This document shows, in pieces, positions 8,524 through 16,748 of a stretch of 64,000 nucleotides of DNA. A program made the position numbers and the translations under genes. Every line of letters begins with the position of its first letter. The stretch's first letter is position 1. Source of the stretch: Spirochaetia bacterium (GTDB lineage: Bacteria; Spirochaetota; Spirochaetia; CAKZLE01); NCBI GenBank assembly GCA_021736385.1, contig JAIPFY010000005.1:1-64000 (forward strand). Direction: 5' to 3'. The notes under the pieces are model-generated. The model was not told the origin of the DNA. It saw only the letters and a list, made by a program, of their open reading frames with translations, and made no database searches.

Positions 8524-9686
8524 TATGCATCACCCTCCCAGTCCAGCATCACCCGTTCACTCTGGGGCAGCGGCAAGGTGATGGTGAACGTGGTCCCCTT
8601 CCCTTCCTGCGAATCCAGGGAGATCTCACCACCATGTTCTCTGATCACCTTATACACTACCGTAAGACCCAGCCCCGAGCCGAAATCCTTTGTCGTATAG
8701 TACGGTTCGAAGATCTTGTTCATATGTTCTTCTGAGATACCCACCCCGTTATCAGTGATATCGATGCTCGCCATATCCCCTGAGACCGCTGTCGAAACAT
8801 GCAGCACCCCACCTTCGGGCATCGCTGCTATGGCATTCTTGATGATATTCAGCAGTGCCTGTTTGATATACTTCTTGTCGATCTCGATCTTGGGAAGATG
8901 GTCTGACGGGTCGAAGACATAGGCGATCTGGTTCTGCTCCAGTTCATACTTGGTGAACTCCAGCAGTTCTTTGATGACCGCATTGATATCCTCTGACTTC
9001 ATACGGGTATCCATCGGCCGAACGGCAAAGAGAAAGTCCACCACGATACTGTTCAGCCGTTCGATCTCCTCTGAGATGATGTCCAGATATTCAGCGGCAC
9101 TCTCTTTGCCGATGCAGTTCTCCCGTTCGAGTTCCCGCTGCATCAGCTGCAGATGGATCCCCATCGAGGCCAGCGGGTTCTTGATCTCATGCGCCACACT
9201 TGCCGCCAGGGTGGTCAGCGATGCCAGATTCTCCGCTCTGCGGTATTTGGCTTCACTCTTCTTGCGCTCGGTGATATCTCTGAGCATGATGATGTTCCCC
9301 ATGATGGCCTTGTCTCTCACCAGAGGGAACACTGAGAAGGAGAGCACACGGATCAGTGAGCTCTTCTGCACATAGAACTCCTCATCAAGGATCCTGTCGC
9401 CCCTTCCCATGTGCAGCTCGAGATAGTCTGCGATCTCATGGTCGCTGATCACAGCCCACAGCACCTTCTCGTCAGTCTCATTGTGCATGGGCAGCAGTCG
9501 TCTGGTCGTCTTGCTGATGATCTTGATCCTGTTATCCAGATCGGTGACGATGATCCCGTCTTCCATGGAATCGAGGACTACCGAGAGCATCTCGTTCTCG
9601 TCCGCAAGCAGATCGATCAGCTGTTCGATCTGCTCGGAAGTGAGTTTCGGCAGTTTTTGTATGGCCTTTCTGATGAATTTGTTCAT
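8523..9686 (-). CDS. Soluble PAS-domain sensor histidine kinase
   Basis: 387 residues without membrane segments: a PAS domain at roughly 30-140, HisKA with phospho-acceptor His166 (VAHEIKNPLASM), and an HATPase domain with N box NIIKNAIAAMPEGG, G1 DITDNGVGI and G2 GSGLGLTV. As an NtrB-like cytosolic kinase it should phosphorylate the NtrC-type regulator encoded next (single-base overlap of stop and start). Its own start overlaps the stop of the clamp-loader gene (ATGA). The signal is unknown; absence of transmembrane helices implies a cytoplasmic cue. Linkage to murG, cvpA and holB is unusual and may be informative. Confidence 0.95.
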   Translation of the reverse strand: MNKFIRKAIQKLPKLTSEQIEQLIDLLADENEMLSVVLDSMEDGIIVTDLDNRIKIISKTTRRLLPMHNETDEKVLWAVISDHEIADYLELHMGRGDRILDEEFYVQKSSLIRVLSFSVFPLVRDKAIMGNIIMLRDITERKKSEAKYRRAENLASLTTLAASVAHEIKNPLASMGIHLQLMQRELERENCIGKESAAEYLDIISEEIERLNSIVVDFLFAVRPMDTRMKSEDINAVIKELLEFTKYELEQNQIAYVFDPSDHLPKIEIDKKYIKQALLNIIKNAIAAMPEGGVLHVSTAVSGDMASIDITDNGVGISEEHMNKIFEPYYTTKDFGSGLGLTVVYKVIREHGGEISLDSQEGKGTTFTITLPLPQSERVMLDWEGDA

Positions 9687-10861
9687 ACGGCTTCCGATAT
9701 TCTGTAGAACAGGGTTTCCATCAGCAGAGCGTCTCCCTGATGGTAGGTCACCGACCGCTGCCGGAGATCCGCCATGGCACGCATGACCTGCTGAGCTGCA
9801 GAGGCAGGGATGAACCCATCGGCAACCTCCTCTTCCAGGATGGCGGCGATCTCACTGAAGAACATGAGGAACTGCTGCTTCTTCAGGACTTCGGTGATGA
9901 TCTTCTCGATCTCTATACGTGAGATGATCCTTCTTCCCATAGCGGTGAAGATGAAGTCCTCTGCCTGTTTTCTCACCAGTCTGCAGTCCACACCGTGCTT
10001 GACGGCGAAGAAGGTCTTCAGCGAGTCGTACTCCTGTGCATCATCGGCATAGACCTGTTCTATGACCTGCTGTTCTGCCTCATCGCGTTCTCCGAGATAG
10101 TAGATGCGCACCCGCGAGAGGATCGTGGGGATGATCAGATTCCGGTTCCGGGCTATGAGGATGAAGTAGACATGCTTCGGGGGCTCTTCCAGGATCTTGA
10201 GCATGCTGTTGATCGCAGCATCGTTGAACTCATCGATCCCCTCGATGATCACGATCCTGATGATGTTCTCCGAGGTGCTGTGCAGCCATGAAGCGATACT
10301 CCTGATGTAACTCACCGGAAGCTGCCGATAGGAGCCCTCTGCGAGTTTCCTGCAGCTCGAGATGATCTTCTTCGCCTGCCGTACCGCCTTATCGATCGCA
10401 TCTGCTGCTGCAGACTGTTCGATCATGCTGCTGATCTCATCATCGATCTCAGCGGCAAGTTCGAACAGCGGTCGCTTAGCCGCCGTGCAGACTTCAAGAA
10501 AGGCTGCATGATAGGTACCGAGCAGCAGTCGTACACTGCGGATGAACAGATGCATCGCATTTCGTGATTTCTCCCTCTTGAGGGAGTCATAGGCAGCTTC
10601 GATCTCCGGGATATGATCCCGCTTCGAGAGGATCATGGTATAGGGGTCCTGCAGGCTCCTGTGCGCCCTGCAGCGCCTGCAGTCACAGGCACCGAGAGCC
10701 ACCCGTTCGCAGGAGAGTGCCCTGGCACTCTCAAGGGCCGTGGTCATCCTCCCGGAGTACTGATTCCCATGGATGAGGATCGCAGAAGGGAGCTCGTTCC
10801 GTTCGATATCCTTCTGCAGCTGACCGATGATATTCTGATGTCCATATACTTGTTCAAACAC
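9683..10861 (-). CDS. holB: DNA polymerase III delta'-like clamp-loader subunit
   Basis: 392-residue AAA+ protein of the clamp-loader family. It starts FEQVYGHQNIIGQLQ, has a degenerate P-loop (GNQYSGRMTT, Arg in place of the Lys), a Cys cluster (SCERVALGACDCRRCRAH) matching the zinc module of delta'/tau subunits, and the sensor region NAAINSMLK-like DAAINSMLKILEEPP. The SRC motif reads SRV. These losses fit the non-hydrolysing delta' wrench and not tau/gamma. A long helical insertion (about 80-190) separates the zinc module from the IIEGIDEF segment. The start is GTG 10861, three bases after the cvpA stop. The C-terminal part is divergent, so holB is assigned by architecture. Confidence 0.82.
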   Translation of the reverse strand: MFEQVYGHQNIIGQLQKDIERNELPSAILIHGNQYSGRMTTALESARALSCERVALGACDCRRCRAHRSLQDPYTMILSKRDHIPEIEAAYDSLKREKSRNAMHLFIRSVRLLLGTYHAAFLEVCTAAKRPLFELAAEIDDEISSMIEQSAAADAIDKAVRQAKKIISSCRKLAEGSYRQLPVSYIRSIASWLHSTSENIIRIVIIEGIDEFNDAAINSMLKILEEPPKHVYFILIARNRNLIIPTILSRVRIYYLGERDEAEQQVIEQVYADDAQEYDSLKTFFAVKHGVDCRLVRKQAEDFIFTAMGRRIISRIEIEKIITEVLKKQQFLMFFSEIAAILEEEVADGFIPASAAQQVMRAMADLRQRSVTYHQGDALLMETLFYRISEAV

Positions 10862-10864
10862 GGG

Positions 10865-11344
10865 TTACAGATTCTCCTTCACGAATTCGATGCTGTACGG
10901 GGCGATCGGTTCCAGCATCTCGACTACCCAGCTCTCGGCAAAGAGCGGCTGTAGATCTACCATCGTCTGCAGTTTCAGGACGAAGACCATGAAGGAGATG
11001 ATCACCGCACCCTCGATGATACCGAGGGCGAACCCGAGGATGTTGTCGAGGAACGGCAGGTGCAGAGCCTCCAGGATCCCGGTGATCGCTATGGAGATGA
11101 ATCTCATGATCAGATAGCCTGCGAAGAACAGTACCACGAAGGCAATGAGATTACTCCAGGAACCGATGTTCAGGTAGGAGTCTATCCCCGGAGCAAGCAG
11201 CGTGGTGAACATGAGTGCTGCCGCAAGTCCTATGACGATACCAGCTTTTGACATGAATTCGTCAAAGAAGCCCTTGAAGGTGACTCGAAGAGCCATGAGT
11301 ACGATGATAACCAATGATACGATATCCAATACGCTGAAGGTCAT
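10865..11344 (-). CDS. cvpA: CvpA-family membrane protein
   Basis: 159 residues with four hydrophobic segments (about 5-25, 30-50, 62-85 and 100-125) and the CvpA/colicin V production pattern: N-terminal VLDIVSLVIIVLMALRVTFKGF and the later GFALGIIEGAVI. Family members sit in the inner membrane and have been linked to envelope stress tolerance; the biochemical role is not established. The start overlaps the murG stop by four bases (ATGA) and holB follows after three bases, so it is translated with both. The linkage to murG fits an envelope role. Confidence 0.85.
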   Translation of the reverse strand: MTFSVLDIVSLVIIVLMALRVTFKGFFDEFMSKAGIVIGLAAALMFTTLLAPGIDSYLNIGSWSNLIAFVVLFFAGYLIMRFISIAITGILEALHLPFLDNILGFALGIIEGAVIISFMVFVLKLQTMVDLQPLFAESWVVEMLEPIAPYSIEFVKENL

Positions 11345-12435
11345 AGACTGCCTCTCTCTAGATAGGGTGTGATCACCGAGGCGATTCGCCCGGCTGCATC
11401 GGGATGCGTAAGCAGCGATGCTGATACAGAAAGTCCTTTCGCGGTCTCAGGATCTTCCAAGACTAATGATACCGCATTTTTCAGATTCTCCAAAGTGACT
11501 TCTTCATCTTTCAGTACGATAGCCGCTCCATGAGATGCGAACAGCTGTGCATTACGGATCTGATCGCCCCTGCTGCTGGATCTGCCCTTGGGGATCAGGA
11601 TCATCGGAGTCCCTGATGCGGCGATCTCACTCAGGGCACCGGCTCCAGCCCGTGATATCACCAGATCAGCGGCTGCCAGCAGATCAGCAAGCTCCCCGGA
11701 GAGGTAACGGACCGTATGATAGCCTTCGGCCTGCAGGTCTCTGAAGGTCTTCTCTCCTGCCTGATGCACGATGGAACAGGATGATATACCCTCCTGAGCC
11801 CATTGCCAGATCACTTCGTTGATCTCCAGGGCCCCCTGACTTCCCCCGAGCACCAGCACCACCGGGGTACTCTCATCAAGAGAGAACAGCGCTCTACCGG
11901 CAGCCCCATCTCCGTCCAACAGGGCGCGGCGTACGGGATTGCCCGTCACATGGACCTGTGCCGGCCCCCTGTACCCAAGGACCGTCTGCTCATAGGCTGC
12001 GCAGAACGACTTGGCGAACCGCCCGATGATACGGTTGGCCAGTCCCGGATCCATATCAGATTCGTGGGTCACGACCGGGATGCCGAGCAGGCTTGCGGCG
12101 ATCACCGGGGGGACACTGACGAACCCTCCCTTGGAGAAGAGGACATCAGGCCGATACCGACGCAGGAACCGGTAGGAATCGACCACACCCGCTGCGACCC
12201 TGAAGAGATCGGTGAGATTCCGCATCGAGAGATACCTCCGCAGCTTGCCGCTGCGGATCGCATGGAAGGGTATTCCCTCCTGCCCGGTGATCAGAGCCTC
12301 AGGGCCCATGCGGTCCCCGAGCCAGCAGTACTCAAGTGAGGTGCCGTACTGTTCTTTCAGTGCTTCGAGCACCTCTATCCCGGGGTATACATGCCCCCCG
12401 GTACCGCCGCCGGTACAGACGATCCGTCTTCTCAT
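11341..12435 (-). CDS. murG: UDP-GlcNAc:lipid I N-acetylglucosaminyltransferase MurG
   Basis: A GT-B glycosyltransferase of 364 residues that adds GlcNAc to lipid I to make lipid II on the inner face of the cytoplasmic membrane. It opens with the glycine-rich loop TGGGTGGHVYPGIEVLEAL, has the second G loop VLVLGGSQGALEINE near 190 and the donor-site segment ADLVISRAGAGALSEIAASG with the conserved Glu. Length and motif order are typical. First gene of the six-gene operon running down to dinG. No division and cell wall cluster (mraY, ftsW) is attached, so murG has been separated from its usual neighbours here. Confidence 0.97.
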   Translation of the reverse strand: MRRRIVCTGGGTGGHVYPGIEVLEALKEQYGTSLEYCWLGDRMGPEALITGQEGIPFHAIRSGKLRRYLSMRNLTDLFRVAAGVVDSYRFLRRYRPDVLFSKGGFVSVPPVIAASLLGIPVVTHESDMDPGLANRIIGRFAKSFCAAYEQTVLGYRGPAQVHVTGNPVRRALLDGDGAAGRALFSLDESTPVVLVLGGSQGALEINEVIWQWAQEGISSCSIVHQAGEKTFRDLQAEGYHTVRYLSGELADLLAAADLVISRAGAGALSEIAASGTPMILIPKGRSSSRGDQIRNAQLFASHGAAIVLKDEEVTLENLKNAVSLVLEDPETAKGLSVSASLLTHPDAAGRIASVITPYLERGSL

Positions 12436-12794
12436 GGTCCCTCGGTATCAGGTCGTTCGTTCTTCATGCATATAGTAGCTGAATTCAAGATATTATGCCA
12501 TACAGGCTCTGCAGATCGTCTCTCATGATGTTAACGGTATTCTAACATGGTTCTGATACTCCTCTCATCATTTTCGTCTATCTTTCATACATCTGCAGGT
12601 TCTCATACACACGGCGAAGGGGATACGCCAGAAGGTTTGAACTGATGATCATATCCATGGTATGATGGGAGGGTCAACACGCTTCACGTCGCTGCACAGG
12701 GGAATCAGGCACCTGCGATCTGCCCGATGGGCCGGCGATACCTTCGTCTGAAGTTACGACCTGTTTTGTTACATTGATCCGAAAGGGGAACAAC
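12436..12794. other. Divergent intergenic region murG / phoB-like
   Basis: No gene is seen in these 359 bases. They hold a plausible plus-strand promoter (12637-12666) and an untranslated leader of about 120 bases. Sequences resembling CTGTCAT half sites (CTCTCAT, CTTTCAT near 12562-12590) occur upstream of it but do not form a convincing 11-bp-phased PhoB box. Confidence 0.5.
12637..12666 (+). promoter_or_regulatory. Candidate promoter of the phoB/phoR-like operon
   Basis: TTGAAC (12637-12642) and TATGAT (12661-12666) are spaced by 18 bases in the gap upstream of the response-regulator gene. Confidence 0.5.
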
Positions 12795-13478
12795 ATGGCT
12801 AAAGAACTGATTCTAGTAGTTGACGATGAAGAGAGTATCCGGGAACTGATCCAGTTCAATCTTGAGCGCGAAGGCTATACGGTCATGGCCGCATCCTCGG
12901 GCGAAGAGGCCCTTTCGATGACTCAGCACCATAAACCGGATCTGATCGTTCTTGATCTGATGCTTCCGGGCATCGATGGTCTTGAGGTATGCAAAGCCCT
13001 CTCATCATATGAGATCCCCATCCTCATGGTGACCGCCAAGAGCGAGGATTCAGATATCATCCTCGGTCTTGAGATGGGAGCAGATGATTATATCACCAAG
13101 CCGTTCAGCCCGAGAGTGCTCGTCGCACGGATCAGGGCGGTCCTGCGCAGGAAGCGAAAGGATGCCCTGCCCTCGAACAGTTTCAAGAGTGTCTCGCTCC
13201 ATGGGATCTTCATGGACCCTGCACGACATCTGGTGACTATCGATGGAGAGCCGACCGATCTGAGCGTCACCGAATTCGGTATCCTGGAATTCCTCATGAG
13301 GAATCCCGGCTGGGTCTTCTCCCGCGGACAGATCATCGAATCGGTCAAAGGCAATGATTATCCGGTGACCGAGCGATCGGTCGATGTACAGATCCTGGCA
13401 CTGAGGAAGAAACTGAAAGCGAAAGGGGCGATCATCGAGACCGTGCGGGGCATCGGTTATCGATTGATAGAAGAATGA
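12795..13478 (+). CDS. PhoB-like OmpR-family response regulator
   Basis: 227 residues: receiver with acidic pair Asp10/Asp11, phospho-acceptor Asp54 (VLDLMLPG) and Lys in DDYITKPF, then an OmpR/PhoB winged helix (LSVTEFGILEFLMRNPGWVFSR; RSVDVQILALRKKL). ATG 12795 is preferred because AAGGGGAA precedes it; the reading frame opens seven codons earlier. It overlaps the kinase gene by four bases (ATGA). The kinase partner is PhoR-like, so phosphate starvation is a reasonable guess for the stimulus, but no pst or phoU genes are in the window and other envelope signals are possible. Confidence 0.93.
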   Translation: MAKELILVVDDEESIRELIQFNLEREGYTVMAASSGEEALSMTQHHKPDLIVLDLMLPGIDGLEVCKALSSYEIPILMVTAKSEDSDIILGLEMGADDYITKPFSPRVLVARIRAVLRRKRKDALPSNSFKSVSLHGIFMDPARHLVTIDGEPTDLSVTEFGILEFLMRNPGWVFSRGQIIESVKGNDYPVTERSVDVQILALRKKLKAKGAIIETVRGIGYRLIEE

Positions 13479-15292
13479 ATCGAAGCACCAGGAAGAAGAC
13501 ACTCAGGACCATCATCTACCCCCGTCTCGCACTGATCATGCTTGCCATCCTCCTGATCTTCACCCTCTTCGCGGGGTATCTGGCAAAGCAGTTCATCTAC
13601 CGTCAGAGTGAAGACAACCTCAAAGAGGTCTCCAAGATGGTATACAGCTATCTGAGTACCAGTGAGAACACCTCCCTCGATGCCCTGCAGCAGAGTCTCA
13701 CGATGATCACCGGTGACTCCTTCACCCGGATCACCATCATCAGAGATGACGGTCTGGTCATCGCCGACACCGACAAGGATCCCGCACTGCTTGAGAACCA
13801 CGGGGACCGTCCGGAGATCATCCGGGCGTTCCGTGGTATCCCCAACTCGGTCATCAGATCGAGTGACTCACTCGATCTTGACATGTTCTACTTTGCCAGA
13901 TCGTTCAACTTTCCCGGCAGGGTCGAATCCTATGTATTGAGGATCGCCATGCCCTACACGCAGCTGCATGAGGCCTACAGGATCATCTATCTCTACATCG
14001 GAATCGGATCGGTGCTCTTCATCCTGCTGTCGATAGTGCTGTTCCTGTTCATCGATCGCAAGATCGAACAGCCTCTGGCTGTGCTTGCACATACGGCTCA
14101 TCAGTATGCCGATCTTGATTTCACCACTGAATCGCTCAGCGTGACACAGTCTGTGGAGATCCAGGATGTCTTCACCTCGATGAGGAACATGGCCCTGAAG
14201 ATCAACGAACAGTTCCATGATGTGAACGCACAGAAGGAGGCTCTGCAGGCCGTCCTTGACGGGATGAGTGAGGCGGTGCTGGTCCTTGATGATACGGGTC
14301 TGGTCATTCAGACCAACCCGGCAGCTCAGATCTTCTTCGGTTCTTCGGTTGGCGACTCCCTGCTTGAGAAGAGCTATCAGCAGATCCTCGTGCATACCGA
14401 GCTTGACGAGATCATCGAGCGGTATCTGCAGTTCCCGCACAAGGAGTTTGCCAGAAAAGAGATCAAGGTACAGCTCAAGGCGATGTTCTTTCAGGTGCAT
14501 CTCTCACGCATCGGGCTTGAGGATGACAAGCATATCCTGATCGTACTCAACGATATAACCGCTCTCATGCACCTTGAGCAGGTTCGCAAGGACTTCGTGG
14601 CGAACGTCTCACACGAACTGAAGACGCCGGTCACCTCTATCAAGGGGTTCACCGAGACGCTGCTCTACAGCGACCTGAGCAAAGATCAGGAGAAGAGCAA
14701 GCGGTTCCTCTCCATCATCAACAGCCAGTCAGACCGGCTTCAGGCGATCATCGACGACCTGCTGGTCCTCTCGCGTCTGGAGCAGTCCAGGGACCGCACC
14801 AAAGATTTCACACCGATCGATCTGCACCAGATCCTCGAGGATGCGATCCAGATCTGTAAAGAGAAACCGGGGAATGAGCATCGACAGATCTCCATACGCT
14901 GCGACCGATCACAGACGGTGACCGGCAGTTCCCTGCTGATCGAGCAGGCATTCATTAATCTGATCGATAACGCACTCAAATACAGCGACGATCAGCACAG
15001 CGTATCTGTGGTCTGCATAGCCGGGGATCAGGCGGTGCGTATCGAAGTACGCGATCAGGGCTACGGGATCCCGGAGTCTTCTCTCGACAGGATCTTCGAG
15101 CGGTTCTATCGTGTCGACAAGGGAAGGAGTCGCGACAAGGGTGGGACCGGGCTTGGTCTTTCGATCGTCAGACACATCGTCCTGCAGCACCACGGAGAGG
15201 TCTCAGTCTCCAGCATCGAGGGCAAGGGTTCGGTGTTCACCATCACCCTTCCCTACGACGGGAAGCATCTCTCTCCGGCTCAGCAGGATTAG
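13475..15292 (+). CDS. PhoR-like membrane sensor histidine kinase
   Basis: 605 residues: membrane helix at 15-37, an extracytoplasmic sensor of about 130 residues, a second helix at 170-193, HAMP linker, PAS domain around 255-365, HisKA with His380 (FVANVSHELKTPVTSIKG) and an HATPase domain with NLIDNALKYSD, RDQGYGIP and GTGLGLSI. Architecture and H-box wording are those of the PhoR/WalK group. Partner of the overlapping upstream regulator. Nothing truncated. Stimulus not shown by sequence. No convincing terminator follows; the next 200 bases lead into the thiamine operon. Confidence 0.93.
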   Translation: MNRSTRKKTLRTIIYPRLALIMLAILLIFTLFAGYLAKQFIYRQSEDNLKEVSKMVYSYLSTSENTSLDALQQSLTMITGDSFTRITIIRDDGLVIADTDKDPALLENHGDRPEIIRAFRGIPNSVIRSSDSLDLDMFYFARSFNFPGRVESYVLRIAMPYTQLHEAYRIIYLYIGIGSVLFILLSIVLFLFIDRKIEQPLAVLAHTAHQYADLDFTTESLSVTQSVEIQDVFTSMRNMALKINEQFHDVNAQKEALQAVLDGMSEAVLVLDDTGLVIQTNPAAQIFFGSSVGDSLLEKSYQQILVHTELDEIIERYLQFPHKEFARKEIKVQLKAMFFQVHLSRIGLEDDKHILIVLNDITALMHLEQVRKDFVANVSHELKTPVTSIKGFTETLLYSDLSKDQEKSKRFLSIINSQSDRLQAIIDDLLVLSRLEQSRDRTKDFTPIDLHQILEDAIQICKEKPGNEHRQISIRCDRSQTVTGSSLLIEQAFINLIDNALKYSDDQHSVSVVCIAGDQAVRIEVRDQGYGIPESSLDRIFERFYRVDKGRSRDKGGTGLGLSIVRHIVLQHHGEVSVSSIEGKGSVFTITLPYDGKHLSPAQQD

Positions 15293-15366
15293 CTGATCCG
15301 GATCGGCTCTGCCCACAGGGGCTTCCCTGGTACAGGGGCCCTGCTGATCCTCCCTCTTCAGTATCA

Positions 15367-15388
15367 CTGCTCAATCACGTTCTGTGGT
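15367..15388 (+). repeat. Dispersed 22-base repeat, copy 1
   Basis: These 22 bases recur at 52205-52226 with a single C/T difference. Both copies are intergenic and in the same orientation. The rest of the gap between phoR and the thi promoter (15293-15488) holds only short imperfect palindromes (CAGGG/CCCTG). Confidence 0.6.
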
Positions 15389-15488
15389 TTGTGTACCCGA
15401 TCCCTCTGTACGACAGTATCCCTGCCGTTACATTGAGAGAGTATCACGTTCGAATGAGGGTCCATCACAGGACTTTATCGCTGGAGCG

Positions 15489-15517
15489 TTGACTTTCCCG
15501 ACTGTTCGCAGTAGAGT
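15489..15517 (+). promoter_or_regulatory. Promoter of thiBPQ
   Basis: TTGACT (15489-15494) and TAGAGT (15512-15517) have a 17-base spacer. Initiation would fall just before the TPP aptamer, which is the expected arrangement. Confidence 0.7.
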
Positions 15518-15521
15518 AAGT

Positions 15522-15612
15522 GTGTCTTGGGGTGGTTGTTTCGTAGATACGGACAACCTGAGATCAAACCCGTTGAACCTGATCTGGGTAATGCCAGCGA
15601 AGGGAAACGACA
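15522..15612 (+). promoter_or_regulatory. TPP (THI-box) riboswitch
   Basis: The conserved TPP aptamer is readable: GGGGTGG (15529-15535), a P3 stem closed by GGTTG/CAACC, CTGAGA (15558-15563), GAACCTGAT (15575-15583) and TGGGTAATGCCAGCGAAGGGA. It lies between the promoter and thiB and should lower transporter expression when thiamine pyrophosphate is plentiful. No terminator hairpin is obvious between the aptamer and thiB, so control of translation initiation is more likely. A 9-base complement to the aptamer 5' strand occurs downstream at 15638-15648. Confidence 0.95.
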
Positions 15613-15678
15613 TGCAGAGTAGTCATCTCAAACAGATCCCCACAGACAGAACAACTCATTTTTCTTAAGGAGAAGGTA

Positions 15679-16743
15679 ATGAAACGATTATTATCTACTG
15701 TTCTGGCTGTCTCACTGATGGTTCTCACCCTTGTATCATGTGAGCGATCAGAAGCACCGGAACCACAGGCAGCAGCAGCTGCACCGAGCGAGGCAGCTGC
15801 CCAGCCGGTTGAGATCACCGTCTATGCCTACGACTCGTTCATCTCTGACTGGGGCCCGGGCCCGGTGATCAAGGCCGGCTTCGAGGCCGCCTATGACATA
15901 CAGGTCAATCTGGTCTCCATGGGGGACAGCGGACAGGTCCTGCAGCGGGCTATCCTGGAGAAGGATCGGCCCAAAGCCGATGTGATCATCGGGATCGACA
16001 ACAACCTGCTCTATCAGTCGATCGAGGAGGAGGTCTTCCAGCCATATGACTCTCCGGCACTCTCAGGCATCGACCAGTCCCTGATCTTCGATCCCACACT
16101 GCACGTGCTGCCCTTCGATTACGGGTTCTTCTCGATCATCTATAACTCAGAGGTCATCACCGATCCTCCGCGATCGTTGGAAGACCTGACCGATCCCCGG
16201 TTCGAAGACAGACTGATCATCATGGATCCACGGACCTCTTCACCGGGGCTCGGACTGCTGCTGTGGAGTATCGCCCGCTATGGTGATGACTATCCGGCAT
16301 ACTGGGAGTCACTCAAACCATCTCTGCTGACGATCACCGACGGCTGGGATACCGGGTACGGTCTGTTCACCAACGGGGAGGCCCCCCTGGTGCTCAGCTA
16401 TACCACCAGCCCTGCCTACCATGTGGAGTACGAGGAGACCGATGTCTATCAGGCAGCGATCTTCGAGGAGGGTCACTATTTGCAGATCGAGGGTGCAGGT
16501 ATCGTGAACGGGACAGAACACCTGGAGCAGGCTCAGCTGTTCATGGACTATCTGCTGGGACCGGAGGCTCAGTCATCGATCCCGCTGACGAACTGGATGT
16601 ATCCGGTAGTGGAGGGAATCGAACTTCCTGAATCCTTTGCGTATGCCCCCCTGCCCTCGACGATGCTGACGATCGATTCCCACATGATCACCGAGCAGAT
16701 GGACTCCTGGCTCGATACCTGGACATCCATCATGAGCAGGTAG
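15679..16743 (+). CDS. thiB: Thiamine ABC transporter substrate-binding lipoprotein
   Basis: 354 residues with a lipoprotein signal peptide (hydrophobic segment, then LVSC, lipidated Cys21) and an Ala/Glu-rich linker before a periplasmic-binding fold starting VEITVYAYDSFISDWGPGP, the usual ThiB opening. It captures thiamine or its phosphates and delivers them to ThiP. Motifs such as DVIIGIDNNLLYQ and the DPRTSSPGLGLLLW segment are characteristic of ThiB. AAGGAG lies a few bases before the start. Preceded by a TPP riboswitch, which independently supports the assignment; thiP follows after five bases. Confidence 0.95.
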   Translation: MKRLLSTVLAVSLMVLTLVSCERSEAPEPQAAAAAPSEAAAQPVEITVYAYDSFISDWGPGPVIKAGFEAAYDIQVNLVSMGDSGQVLQRAILEKDRPKADVIIGIDNNLLYQSIEEEVFQPYDSPALSGIDQSLIFDPTLHVLPFDYGFFSIIYNSEVITDPPRSLEDLTDPRFEDRLIIMDPRTSSPGLGLLLWSIARYGDDYPAYWESLKPSLLTITDGWDTGYGLFTNGEAPLVLSYTTSPAYHVEYEETDVYQAAIFEEGHYLQIEGAGIVNGTEHLEQAQLFMDYLLGPEAQSSIPLTNWMYPVVEGIELPESFAYAPLPSTMLTIDSHMITEQMDSWLDTWTSIMSR

Positions 16744-16748
16744 GCCCC

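Noticed and set aside
7699-8700. 333-codon plus-strand reading frame
   Set aside because: It is antisense to the NtrC-type regulator and kinase genes, whose motifs are complete; the frame is an open shadow caused by base composition.
12540-12620. PhoB box upstream of the phoB-like gene
   Set aside because: Single CTNTCAT-like matches occur, but not as phased direct repeats, so a true box is not supported.
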